From Mycolicibacterium agri (GTDB lineage: Bacteria; Actinomycetota; Actinomycetes; Mycobacteriales; Mycobacteriaceae), in the NCBI RefSeq assembly GCF_002553505.1, contig NZ_PDCP01000005.1, forward strand, positions 80,738-144,737: a stretch of DNA of 64,000 nucleotides. The letters are read 5' to 3'. Under the pieces are notes generated by a model. It ran no database searches, had not been told where the DNA came from, and saw only the letters and a list, made by a program, of their open reading frames with translations. The position numbers were made by a program, and so were the translations under genes. Shown here piece by piece: positions 55,751 through 64,000 of this stretch (its first letter is position 1; every line of letters starts with the position of its first letter).

Positions 55751-56194
55751 ATGAGTAACCTCGTCTATTTCTCCAGCGTGTCGGAAAACACCCACCGGTT
55801 CGTGCAGAAGCTGGGGCTACCCGCGATCCGGATACCGCTGCATGGACGCATCGAGGTCGATGAGCCGTACGTGTTGGTGCTGCCCACCTACGGTGGTGGG
55901 CGCGCCACTCCCGACATCAACGACGGCGGCTATGTGCCCAAACAGGTCATCGCGTTTTTGAACAACGAACACAATCGGTCGTTGCTGCGCGGCGTCATCG
56001 CCGCCGGCAACAACAACTTCGGCGCCGAGTTCGCCTATGCGGGCAACGTGGTGTCCCGCAAGTGCGGCGTGCCCTACCTGTACCGCTTCGAACTGATGGG
56101 AACCCCGGACGACGTGCAAGCCGTCCGGGCGGGTCTCGAGGAATTTTGGAAGGACCAGACGTGCCACCAACCGTCACAGCTGCAGAGCCTGTAA
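55751..56194 (+). CDS. nrdI: Ribonucleotide reductase flavodoxin NrdI
   Basis: A 147-residue flavodoxin-like protein that makes the oxidant for assembly of the NrdF Mn-tyrosyl cofactor. [18 protein letters not shown] is the FMN loop, and PTYGGG plus [15 protein letters not shown] are family signatures. GAAAGGGGAAGCG precedes the ATG. It overlaps nrdE by 34 nt. Confidence 0.95.
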   Translation: MSNLVYFSSVSENTHRFVQKLGLPAIRIPLHGRIEVDEPYVLVLPTYGGGRATPDINDGGYVPKQVIAFLNNEHNRSLLRGVIAAGNNNFGAEFAYAGNVVSRKCGVPYLYRFELMGTPDDVQAVRAGLEEFWKDQTCHQPSQLQSL

Positions 56195-58332
56195 CCAACA
56201 GCGGCGCGCACGCGCTGCCGGGTGAGACGGATTACCACGCGCTCAACGCGATGCTGAATCTGTACGACGCCGAGGGCAAGATTCAGTTCGACAAGGACCG
56301 CGAGGCGGCACACCAGTATTTCCTGCAGCACGTCAACCAGAACACGGTCTTCTTCCACAACTACGACGAGAAGCTCGACTACCTGATCCAGAACGAGTAC
56401 TACGAGCGCGAGGTGCTCGACCAGTACTCGCGCAACTTCGTCAAGAGCCTGCTCGACCGCGCCTACGCCAAGAAGTTCCGGTTCCCGACGTTCCTCGGCG
56501 CGTTCAAGTACTACACGTCCTACACGTTGAAGACGTTCGACGGGAAGCGCTACCTCGAACGGTTCGAGGACCGCGTCGTCATGGTGGCGCTGACGCTGGC
56601 CGCCGGCGACACCACCCTGGCCGAGAAACTCGTCGACGAGATCATGGACGGTCGGTTCCAGCCGGCCACCCCGACGTTCCTCAATTCGGGTAAGAAGCAG
56701 CGCGGCGAGCCGGTGAGTTGCTTCCTGCTGCGCATCGAGGACAACATGGAGTCGATCGGACGCTCGATCAACTCAGCGCTGCAGCTGTCCAAGCGCGGTG
56801 GCGGAGTCGCGTTGTTGCTGAGCAACATTCGCGAGCACGGCGCGCCGATCAAGAACATCGAGAACCAGAGCTCGGGCGTCATTCCGATCATGAAGCTGCT
56901 CGAGGACTCGTTCTCCTACGCCAACCAGCTCGGCGCGCGGCAAGGCGCGGGCGCGGTGTATCTGCACGCCCACCATCCCGACATCTACCGGTTCCTCGAC
57001 ACCAAGCGTGAGAACGCCGACGAGAAGATCCGCATCAAGACGCTGTCGCTGGGCGTGGTGATTCCCGACATCACGTTCGAGTTGGCCAAGAAGAACGAGG
57101 ACATGTACCTTTTCTCGCCGTATGACGTCGAACGCGTCTACGGGTTGCCGTTCGCCGACATCTCGGTCACCGAGAAGTACTACGAGATGGTCGACGACCC
57201 GCGGATCCGCAAGACGAAGATCAAAGCGCGCGAGTTCTTCCAGACGCTGGCCGAGCTGCAGTTCGAGTCGGGTTACCCGTACATCATGTTCGAGGACACG
57301 GTGAACCGGGCCAACCCGATCGACGGCAAGATCACCCACAGCAACCTGTGCTCGGAGATCCTGCAGGTGTCGACGCCGTCGGTGTTCAACGACGACCTCT
57401 CCTACGCCAAGGTAGGCAAGGACATCTCGTGCAACCTCGGCTCGCTCAACATCGCCAAGGCGATGGACTCACCGGATTTCTCGCAGACCGTTGAGGTCGC
57501 GATCCGGGCGCTGACGGCGGTGTCCGACCAGACGCACATCTACTCGGTGCCCTCGATCGAGCAGGGCAACAACGACTCTCACGCGATCGGCCTGGGGCAG
57601 ATGAACCTGCACGGCTACCTGGCGCGCGAGCGGATCTTCTACGGGTCGGAAGAGGGCATCGACTTCACGAATATCTACTTCTACTCTGTGCTGTTCTACG
57701 CGCTGCGGGCGTCGAACAAGATCGCGATCGAACGCGGCACGCACTTCAAGGGCTTTGAGCGGTCGAAGTACGCGTCGGGCGAGTTCTTCGACAAGTACAC
57801 CGACCAGGTGTGGGAGCCGAAGACCGACAAGGTGCGCGAGCTGTTCACCAAGTCCAACATCCACATCCCGACGCAGGAGGACTGGGTCAAGCTCAAGGAG
57901 TCGGTGCAAAAGCACGGCATCTACAACCAGAACCTGCAGGCGGTCCCGCCGACCGGATCGATCTCCTACATCAACCACTCGACGAGCTCGATCCACCCGG
58001 TGGCGAGCAAGATCGAGATCCGCAAGGAAGGCAAGATCGGCCGCGTCTACTACCCGGCGCCATACATGACCAACGACAACCTGGAGTACTACCAGGACGC
58101 CTACGAGATCGGCTACGAGAAGATCATCGACACCTACGCCGCGGCCACCCAGCACGTGGATCAGGGGCTGTCGCTGACCCTGTTCTTCAAGGACACCGCG
58201 ACCACCCGCGATGTCAACAAGGCGCAGATCTACGCCTGGCGCAAGGGCATTAAGACGCTGTACTACATCCGGCTTCGCCAGATGGCCCTGGAGGGGACGG
58301 AAGTCGAGGGCTGCGTCAGCTGCATGCTGTGA
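56161..58332 (+). CDS. nrdE: Class Ib ribonucleotide reductase alpha subunit NrdE
   Basis: A 723-residue large subunit that reduces ribonucleoside diphosphates. Active-site residues are visible in GEPVSCFLL, the SNLCSEI loop (Asn, Cys, Glu) and the terminal EGCVSCML pair re-reduced by NrdH. It lacks the long ATP-cone typical of class Ia. I chose GTG 56161 ([10 protein letters not shown]), matching the mycobacterial protein N terminus from memory; it starts inside nrdI. The partner nrdF is not in the window. Confidence 0.95.
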   Translation: MPPTVTAAEPVTNSGAHALPGETDYHALNAMLNLYDAEGKIQFDKDREAAHQYFLQHVNQNTVFFHNYDEKLDYLIQNEYYEREVLDQYSRNFVKSLLDRAYAKKFRFPTFLGAFKYYTSYTLKTFDGKRYLERFEDRVVMVALTLAAGDTTLAEKLVDEIMDGRFQPATPTFLNSGKKQRGEPVSCFLLRIEDNMESIGRSINSALQLSKRGGGVALLLSNIREHGAPIKNIENQSSGVIPIMKLLEDSFSYANQLGARQGAGAVYLHAHHPDIYRFLDTKRENADEKIRIKTLSLGVVIPDITFELAKKNEDMYLFSPYDVERVYGLPFADISVTEKYYEMVDDPRIRKTKIKAREFFQTLAELQFESGYPYIMFEDTVNRANPIDGKITHSNLCSEILQVSTPSVFNDDLSYAKVGKDISCNLGSLNIAKAMDSPDFSQTVEVAIRALTAVSDQTHIYSVPSIEQGNNDSHAIGLGQMNLHGYLARERIFYGSEEGIDFTNIYFYSVLFYALRASNKIAIERGTHFKGFERSKYASGEFFDKYTDQVWEPKTDKVRELFTKSNIHIPTQEDWVKLKESVQKHGIYNQNLQAVPPTGSISYINHSTSSIHPVASKIEIRKEGKIGRVYYPAPYMTNDNLEYYQDAYEIGYEKIIDTYAAATQHVDQGLSLTLFFKDTATTRDVNKAQIYAWRKGIKTLYYIRLRQMALEGTEVEGCVSCML

Positions 58333-58349
58333 GCCGTCGCGTCACGCAC

Positions 58350-58496
58350 GCAATCCGGCGAGCAAAGGGACGAGGCGCCGGCCGCCACCCGCGCCGCCAT
58401 CGCCGAGGCGGCCGACGCCGGATTCGACCACACCGTGCTGGGGCTGCCCACCCGTATCCGGACATGCGCTGGGTTGCAGACGAATTGATCGTCTGA
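58350..58496 (+). pseudogene. LLM oxidoreductase C-terminal fragment
   Basis: Between nrdE and LysR, the plus strand reads ATRAAIAEAADAGFDHTVLG and then, after a frame change, PYPDMRWVADELIV before the stop at 58494-58496. This is the usual end of luciferase-like F420 oxidoreductases. No start or core is present, so it is a relic. Confidence 0.4.
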
Positions 58497-58503
58497 CGCG
58501 ATA

Positions 58504-59409
58504 TCAGCTACCGGAATCCGACGTGGCGTCGGCTGCTGCGAGCAACAGCTTGGCAAGGCGGGCGCTCGCCGGGGCAAGGCGTGATGGTTCTGCCGATGCG
58601 AGATAGATCGTCCACATCACCGCCGGTCGCACGTCGACGGCACACAATTCGGGGTAACGCGCGGCTTCGCTTTCGGGCATGAAGATGGTGCCCAGACCGT
58701 GTTTCACCAGACCTGCCGCGACGTGGTACTCAAGCGCCACTTCGTAGGGCACGTGCGCGGTGATGCCTGCGGCTGCGAACGCGTCGTCGACCAGGCGCCG
58801 GAGACCGAATTGGGTTGGGAAACCGATCAGATCCTCGTCGGCGAGCTCGCAGATCTCGACATGGTCGCGGTGAGCGAGAGGATGATCCGGCCGACAGACG
58901 AATACCATCGGCTCCGTCGACAGTTCTTGCATCTCGACACCCGCCGGGAAGCGGTCCGGAGCCGAGACCAACGCGAGGTCGAGTGACCCGTCGGCGATCG
59001 CTGACAAGTAGGCTGTCGAGCCAGTTTGGCTCTGCCGCAGCTTGATTCGGACAAACGGATACAGTTGATGGAACTCGCCCAATATCTTCGGCACATCGAG
59101 TTTGCCGAATGAGATGAGCGATCCGAGATCGACTGTTCCGGTCAGCTCACCCTGGTAGACGGCCATCGAATCCTTGGCCAACCGAGCGGTCTGGAGGACG
59201 CGTCGGGCGTGCTCACGGAACAGCTCGCCGGCCGGAGTGATCTTGATTTGTTGTTTGGACCGGTCGAACAGCTCGACGTTGAGCTCTTTCTCCAACTTGC
59301 TCACCGATGTCGAGAGCGCCGATTGGACAACATGGACTTGTTGTGCGGCACGGGAGAAGTTCATCTCGGCGGCGACGGCGATGAAGTACTCCAGTTGACG
59401 GAGTTCCAC
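58504..59409 (-). CDS. LysR family transcriptional regulator
   Basis: A 301-residue LysR regulator. The N-terminal helix-turn-helix is MNFSRAAQQVHVVQSALSTS with VSKLEKELNVELF following, and the effector domain (residues ~90-290) includes VFVCRPDHPLAHRDHVEI. Two CTATTTCATAGATG sites lie just upstream, suggesting autoregulation. No clear metabolic partner gene is adjacent. Confidence 0.9.
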   Translation of the reverse strand: MELRQLEYFIAVAAEMNFSRAAQQVHVVQSALSTSVSKLEKELNVELFDRSKQQIKITPAGELFREHARRVLQTARLAKDSMAVYQGELTGTVDLGSLISFGKLDVPKILGEFHQLYPFVRIKLRQSQTGSTAYLSAIADGSLDLALVSAPDRFPAGVEMQELSTEPMVFVCRPDHPLAHRDHVEICELADEDLIGFPTQFGLRRLVDDAFAAAGITAHVPYEVALEYHVAAGLVKHGLGTIFMPESEAARYPELCAVDVRPAVMWTIYLASAEPSRLAPASARLAKLLLAAADATSDSGS

Positions 59410-59421
59410 GGTGCCTAGTCT

Positions 59422-59484
59422 ATCTATTTCATAGATGGCCGAGAACGGCCTAATAGATCACACAGTTCAGCTATTTCATAGATG
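59422..59484. promoter_or_regulatory. Paired LysR-type binding sites
   Basis: ATCTAT-TTC-ATAGAT (59422-59436) is a perfect palindrome with the T-N11-A spacing of LysR sites. CTATTTCATAGATG occurs at 59424-59437 and again at 59471-59484, 47 bp apart. The rest of the gap to 59771 shows no identifiable gene. Confidence 0.65.
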
Positions 59485-59771
59485 AGTCAGATCAATATCG
59501 CTCGTTGGACTTGATGGCCTGGTGTTGCTGTGATGGAAAGCACACGAGGTCACATCCGAAATGCCGGATCCTCCGTCTTCCGTCAACTCGGGTGAGATCC
59601 CGCCCATGGTTTGAACAACTGCGGCCAAGCGGGAAGACGATGACACGGTCAGCGTGCCCGCAAGTGTCTTACCTTGAGGCGCTCGCTTTGCCTCATGTCG
59701 AGACGCTTTCCTTCCGCGCACGGGGGTGCCCAAGGCCGCAGCCGTCGACATAGCGGAATCGAGAGACGGCG

Positions 59772-59852
59772 ATGAGCACGGCGTTCGGGTTGTTGATGAT
59801 GGTGCCGGTGGTGTTCGGCATCGGTGGGTATGTGTTGGTGTCGCGGCCATGA
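59772..59852 (+). CDS. Small single-pass membrane peptide
   Basis: A 26-codon frame, MSTAFGLLMMVPVVFGIGGY then VLVSRP, forms one hydrophobic helix ending with an Arg. GAGAGAC lies upstream. Its stop overlaps the ATG of the LuxR-type regulator (ATGA, 59849-59852), as in translationally coupled genes. Function is unknown; it could be a membrane partner of a transporter or of the regulator. Confidence 0.5.
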   Translation: MSTAFGLLMMVPVVFGIGGYVLVSRP

Positions 59853-62233
59853 CGACGCCGAACGAGCTGCGCCACGGTGAGGTTGCCGTGATGACACACG
59901 ATGAATCCGATTCGATTGGGACACCGCAATCGTCGCTCACGATGGCTCCGAGCGGCCAGACAGAAAACCACAGTGTTGTTCCCGCTGAGATGGCTTCTGA
60001 GGACACCGACGCCGAGCGAGCAGTGTTGTTGGCCACCAAGGTTCACGTTCCGGCCATCGGGGGTGAACTGGTGCGTCGGTGTGCTCTGCTGGAGGCATTG
60101 GCAGCGGGGCGCGGCCGCAAGCTGACGTTGCTCAGTGCGCCGGCGGGTTGGGGTAAGACGACACTGCTCGCGCAGTGGGCGTTGGGTTCCGGTGAGGACC
60201 AGCGGTTTGCCTGGCTGACGCTGGATGATTCCGACAACGACCCAGTGTGGTTCTGGATGTATGTGATCGCCGCGCTACAGCAGATCAATGCCGGGGCGGG
60301 CAATCGCGCAGTCGAGTTGCTGAGGCTGGGGGCTGATCCGGTGCAGGCCGCACTGCCGACCCTGCTCAACGATCTGGACGCCAACACTCACCCGATGGCG
60401 CTGATCCTTGACGACTACCACGTGGTGGTGAATCGAGCAGTTCACGAACAAGTGGCTTTCTTCATCAGCCGAATGCCGACCAGTTTCCGCATCGTGGTCG
60501 CCACCCGATCGGATCCGATGTTGCCGTTGGCTCGGCTACGGGCCAGCGGCGAACTTGTCGAGATGCGCAGCGAGGACTTGTGTTTCGGTGTCACCGAGGC
60601 CGGCGTACTGCTCAACGACGTTTTGGGACTGGCCTTGACTGAGGAGGATGTGGCGCTGTTGCACCAACGCACTGAAGGGTGGGCTGCCGGTCTCTACCTT
60701 GCCGCTCTTTCGCTCACGGGGCGAGCCGATTCCTCAGCGTTCATCCGGACCTTCGCCGGCGATAACCGCCATGTCGTCGACTACCTGATGTGCGAGGTGC
60801 TCGACGGTCAGCCACCCCAACTACGCGACTTTTTGCTGCGCAGCTCGGTGTTGGGACGCCTCAGCGGTGCGCTGTGTGACGCGGTGCTGCACACCTCGGG
60901 CTCGGCTGCGGTGTTGGAGACGATGGAGCACGAAAATCTCTTTGTTGTGCCGCTGGACATGTCGCGTCGCTGGTATCGCTACCATCAGCTGTTCGGCGAG
61001 TTGCTGCGCGCGGAACTGAAACGAAGCAGGCCCGATGAGGTAGCGGTTTTGCACCGGCGAGCCGCGGCCTGGTTTGAGGCCGAGGGCCTCGTCGATGAGG
61101 CGCTGCGCCACTTGGTGGCTGCCGGTGACATCGCCAGAAGTGCTGATCTGATCGCCGCGGACTGGGTCAACGAAGTCAACAGCGGCGGGCTGTCCACCGT
61201 CTCCGGCTGGCTCGACCTGCTTCCCGACGAAAGCGTGGCCGGCGATGCGCGGCTGAGCACGGCTCGGGCCTGGGTCGCGCTGAACGTCGGGCGGTTCGAT
61301 GACGCGCGTGGCTGGATCGAGGCCGTCGAGGCGCAGTCGGAGCGCGGCGAGCAGGGCGGGCTGGACGCTCAACTCGTGGCGCTGCATGCGGTGTACGCAT
61401 TCAAGACCGGTGACCTCCCCGCCGCGCTGGCGGCGGCCCGCTGCGCGCAAAGCCTCGACTTCGGCGACGCGCGTCAGGCCCGATCGGCCGCCTACAACCT
61501 TCATGGAGCCGCGCTGTACTTCTCGGGCAGTACCGGTGAGGCGCAGACGACCTTCGAGCGGGCGGTGCAACTGGCCGACAAGACAGGGGATCGGCGCCGC
61601 CGCATCTATGCGCTGGGCTATCTTGCTTTGATCGCCGCCGAGTCCGGACAGCTCGCCGATGCCGAGCACCATATTCGTTGGGCCACCGGGGTGGGCACCG
61701 ACCCGGCCCGCGGTGAGCACTTCATCGATGCGATGGTGTCGCTGGCGGCGGCCACCGTCCTCGACGTGCGCGGTGACCGAAGGGGTGCCGCCGATGCGGC
61801 TCAACTGGCCGTCAGCCTGGCCCGCAAGGGTGGCAGCATCCTCGAGGTCGCCAAGGCGATGTTGGTCAACGCCAGAATCCTCACCGACCTCGGCGATCAG
61901 CAGACCGCGACGGCCAGCCGCAGCGAGGCCCGCGCGCTGCTGCGAACTTCTGCCGATCCCGCCACTGCGGAAAGGTTGCTCATCGCGCAGAAGCGCCCTG
62001 CGACAGCAGCGGTCAACGCCCGCGACGAGTCCGGTCCTGTCGAGGAACTGACAGCCAAGGAACTCGAAGTCCTTCGCCTCTTGGCCACCCGTCTGTCGCG
62101 TCGCGAAATCGGTGCGCGGCTTTATGTCTCGCTCAACACCGTCAAGACCCACCAGCGCGCGCTGTACCGCAAACTCGGGGTCGAATGCCGCAATGAGGCA
62201 GTCACCCGGGCGCGCGAGCTCGGCTTGTTGTAA
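59849..62233 (+). CDS. LuxR/MalT-type (LAL-like) ATP-dependent regulator
   Basis: A 794-residue regulator. The P-loop LLSAPAGWGKTTLLAQW lies near residue 95 and Walker B is LILDDYHVV; a MalT-like helical/TPR region fills the middle. The C-terminal LuxR helix-turn-helix is LTAKELEVLRLLATRLSRRE followed by IGARLYVSLNTVKTHQRALY. Such proteins switch on operons when an inducer is bound. ATG 59849 is chosen from the coupling; 59891 is an alternative. It is convergent with the NCS1 permease, 7 bp apart. Confidence 0.86.
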   Translation: MTTPNELRHGEVAVMTHDESDSIGTPQSSLTMAPSGQTENHSVVPAEMASEDTDAERAVLLATKVHVPAIGGELVRRCALLEALAAGRGRKLTLLSAPAGWGKTTLLAQWALGSGEDQRFAWLTLDDSDNDPVWFWMYVIAALQQINAGAGNRAVELLRLGADPVQAALPTLLNDLDANTHPMALILDDYHVVVNRAVHEQVAFFISRMPTSFRIVVATRSDPMLPLARLRASGELVEMRSEDLCFGVTEAGVLLNDVLGLALTEEDVALLHQRTEGWAAGLYLAALSLTGRADSSAFIRTFAGDNRHVVDYLMCEVLDGQPPQLRDFLLRSSVLGRLSGALCDAVLHTSGSAAVLETMEHENLFVVPLDMSRRWYRYHQLFGELLRAELKRSRPDEVAVLHRRAAAWFEAEGLVDEALRHLVAAGDIARSADLIAADWVNEVNSGGLSTVSGWLDLLPDESVAGDARLSTARAWVALNVGRFDDARGWIEAVEAQSERGEQGGLDAQLVALHAVYAFKTGDLPAALAAARCAQSLDFGDARQARSAAYNLHGAALYFSGSTGEAQTTFERAVQLADKTGDRRRRIYALGYLALIAAESGQLADAEHHIRWATGVGTDPARGEHFIDAMVSLAAATVLDVRGDRRGAADAAQLAVSLARKGGSILEVAKAMLVNARILTDLGDQQTATASRSEARALLRTSADPATAERLLIAQKRPATAAVNARDESGPVEELTAKELEVLRLLATRLSRREIGARLYVSLNTVKTHQRALYRKLGVECRNEAVTRARELGLL

Positions 62234-62240
62234 TCGGCGC

Positions 62241-63709
62241 TCACGACGGGCTTGACGGCGTGTCGGCAGTCTCGAGCTTGACGAGCTCGCTCTCGCTGAT
62301 CGTGATCGCGGCCGCTTCGGCCTCGCGGTCGAGATTGCGGGTGAGCAGCCAGTAAACGACACCGGACAAGAACAATCCCACGGCGAACGAAATATCGCCA
62401 CCCCCAATGGCTTTGGCTCCCGGGCCTTCAAAGAAGCTGGTGGTGATGAACGGCATCATCGCGAAGAACCCGACGGCGTAGGCAACGAGCCCGCGCCACG
62501 ACCACAAGCCGTAGATGCCGTGGGGCTTGAAGATGTCCGTGATGGCATAGTGGCCGCGGCGCACGAAGTAGAAGTCCACGAGATTGACGGCGGTCCAAGG
62601 GATAAGGAAGTACAGCATCATCAGCACGAAGTTGTTGAAACTCGACAGGTAGTTCTCGGGGATGGTGAGCGCGATCGCATACACGATGGCCGCGATTACC
62701 ACGATGCCGATGATGCGCGCCCGCACGGTGGGTTTGATCTGCCTGAAGCCGTCAACGGCGCTTGCGCCGGTGAGCATCGCGCCGTAGAGGTTGATCGCCA
62801 TGATGCTGAGTAGGGCAGGAACGGAGATCACCGCGGCGAAAGTGCCGAAGCCACCGAACATTTCGTTGCCAACCTGCTGAATGCTGCCGATCGCATCGGG
62901 GGCTTCGATCGCCGATCCAAAGAAGGCCCCGAGCGCCATCAGCCAGATGGCCGACAATGCCGCACCCGCGTAGGTCCAACCGATGACGCGGCGGGCGGAC
63001 ACGCCGGGTGGCAGGTAGCGGCTGTAGTCGGAGACGTACACGGCGTACGAGATCTGGTAGCCGGCCGCGGCGCCGAAGGCGATCGAGAAGCTGGCCCAGC
63101 TGAAGCCGGCATCGGGGATGGCTGACCCGCCGTCGAGACTGGTCAGGGCGGCGATCGTGACGAGCAGAAACACCGCCACCATCAGGTAGGACAGCCACCG
63201 CTGGAAAAGTGCAGCAGGTCATAGCCCACGACGGCGAGCAGCACCGCGATGAGGATCAGGACCGGATACCAGAATGCGGCGGTGCCGGGCAGCACCAGCT
63301 GCAGCGCTTGGGTGGCCAGGATGACGTTGAAGACGTTGAAGCCGACATAGACGAACAGGACGGCGATGAACGGAACGACCGCACCCCGCATGCCGAACTG
63401 GGCGCGGGACTGGATCATCTGCGGCATGCCCATCGTCGGACCCTGGTTGGCGTGAAAGGCCATGAAGAAGGTGCCGAACGCGGCGCCGAGAACGACGGCG
63501 AGGACTGACCAGCCGAGGGTGAGGCCGATCGCCGGGCCGATGAAGCCGGTGACCATCGTAGTGACGACGAAGTTGCCGGTGAACCAGAACGGCCCTTGAT
63601 GCCAGACGGTCCCGTGCCGCTCGCGCAGCGGCACATAGTCGATGGAACGGGCCTCGATCGCCGGTCGGCGCGTGGCCTGCGGGGCGGGTGGAGTGGGCTT
63701 ATTCGTCAT
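62241..63709 (-). pseudogene. NCS1 family cytosine/purine permease, frameshifted
   Basis: The gene encodes a CodB-like NCS1 transporter: IDYVPLRERHGTVWHQGPFW and FTGNFV at the N terminus, SYAVYVSDYSRYLPPGVSAR and AINLYGAMLTGASAVDGF later, about 12 membrane helices. The frame breaks at AAAA (63205-63208): a fifth A would restore GYDLLHFFQRWLSYLMVAVF. As written it gives a 176-residue N-terminal part (63182-63709) and a 313-residue C-terminal part from ATG 63182. Likely a sequencing error or recent inactivation. Confidence 0.8.
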
Positions 63710-63812
63710 CGGATCGAGGCTTTCCTCAGAGCGGTCGTATGGGCAGCAGAACGGTACGCAGTGCAGGCACAATTCGGAATCGACACCTTGGCCAGTCCCT
63801 ACACGGTCTAAA

Positions 63813-63825
63813 GGACACAATGTCC
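63813..63825. promoter_or_regulatory. Palindromic operator candidate upstream of permease
   Basis: GGACA-CAA-TGTCC is a 13-bp inverted repeat about 104 bp upstream of the permease start. The neighbouring LuxR-type regulator could bind it. The rest of 63710-63934 shows no gene. Confidence 0.35.
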
Positions 63826-63934
63826 ATTTCGCAGGTCATTGCTCAACGAGATGGATGTTCTGCTGTGCATCCCTAACCCGGGTGAATTGGTGGGCGGGGT
63901 GATGACAGCTCACCCCGGCTAGCTGTACCGAGTC

Positions 63935-64000
63935 ATGACGTTGGTGTCAGTCGGCTGATCGGTGGGAGGCCGCCGAGTGCGCTGTGGCGTCGTTGAGTGT
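63935..64000 (-). mobile_element. 3' end of IS481-type transposase (runs off window)
   Basis: On the minus strand the frame entering from the window end reads TQRRHSALGGLPPISRLTPTS and stops at 63935-63937. HSALGG-PPISR is the characteristic C terminus of IS481-family transposases. The catalytic part lies outside the window; the terminal inverted repeat should be just downstream, near 63880-63930. Confidence 0.6.

Noticed and set aside
59476..60039. 187-residue minus-strand frame upstream of LysR
   Set aside because: Ser/Thr-rich shadow overlapping the LuxR gene start; no homologous motif.

Overview
This window comes from a high-GC actinobacterium and almost certainly a fast-growing Mycobacterium (Mycolicibacterium type). 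The evidence is dense lipid/CoA catabolism, F420-type LLM oxidoreductases, three cytochromes P450, and a backbone (cstA, ligB, a CYP136-like P450, TetR, SDR, dinB, TetR, FMN reductase, nrdH, nrdI, nrdE) that matches, from memory, the order of M. tuberculosis Rv3063 to Rv3051c. I recalled that synteny and did not compute it.

Region 1 (1-33.4 kb) is an accessory catabolic island. It has an enoyl-CoA hydratase, a thiolase, a TetR regulator divergent from an SDR, a DHDPS-fold aldolase, a tightly overlapping operon (orphan crotonase tail, amidohydrolase, acyl-CoA synthetase, second amidohydrolase, two acyl-CoA dehydrogenases, epimerase-like SDR), an Ltp2/SCP-x-like thiolase, a glycosyltransferase with a cyclase-ATPase regulator, a P450 with a CaiB CoA-transferase, a second acyl-CoA synthetase, two LLM oxidoreductases, an acyl-CoA carboxyltransferase and another P450. 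Five promoters here carry the same 19-bp palindrome TACTGTAA-N3-TTACAGTA, with 12 to 16 of 16 arm positions matching. This defines a regulon that I infer is controlled by the TetR protein at 2128-2844. Inside the island sits a separate IclR module (22.6-28.0 kb): GntP permease, CaiB transferase, HMG-CoA-lyase-like enzyme, D-2-hydroxyacid dehydrogenase and IclR. It probably imports and cleaves a branched hydroxy-acid.

Region 2 (33.4-47.7 kb) holds a Gly/Pro-rich secreted protein, YbdD and CstA (pyruvate/peptide uptake), LigB, a membrane molybdopterin oxidoreductase, an SDR, PoxB-type pyruvate oxidase, an HxlR regulator, a methyltransferase, an APH-like kinase, a TauE/SafE exporter, a PAS-ANTAR regulator and a stand-alone LeuA allosteric domain.

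Region 3 (47.8-58.3 kb) holds the CYP136-like P450, TetR/SDR, a RecF/OLD-like ATPase, DinB with an unusual steric-gate residue, a TetR with a tandem nonapeptide repeat, an FMN reductase and nrdHIE. Region 4 (58.3-64 kb) has a LysR regulator, a small membrane peptide coupled to a large LuxR/MalT-like regulator, a frameshifted NCS1 permease and the end of an IS481-type transposase.

Three families of palindromic intergenic repeats (49, 60 and about 63 bp), each present twice, mark gene 3' ends across the window. Two genes (P450 at 32.1 kb, permease at 62.2 kb) are broken by single-base deletions in homopolymers, which could be real or sequencing errors. No tRNA, rRNA or CRISPR was seen.
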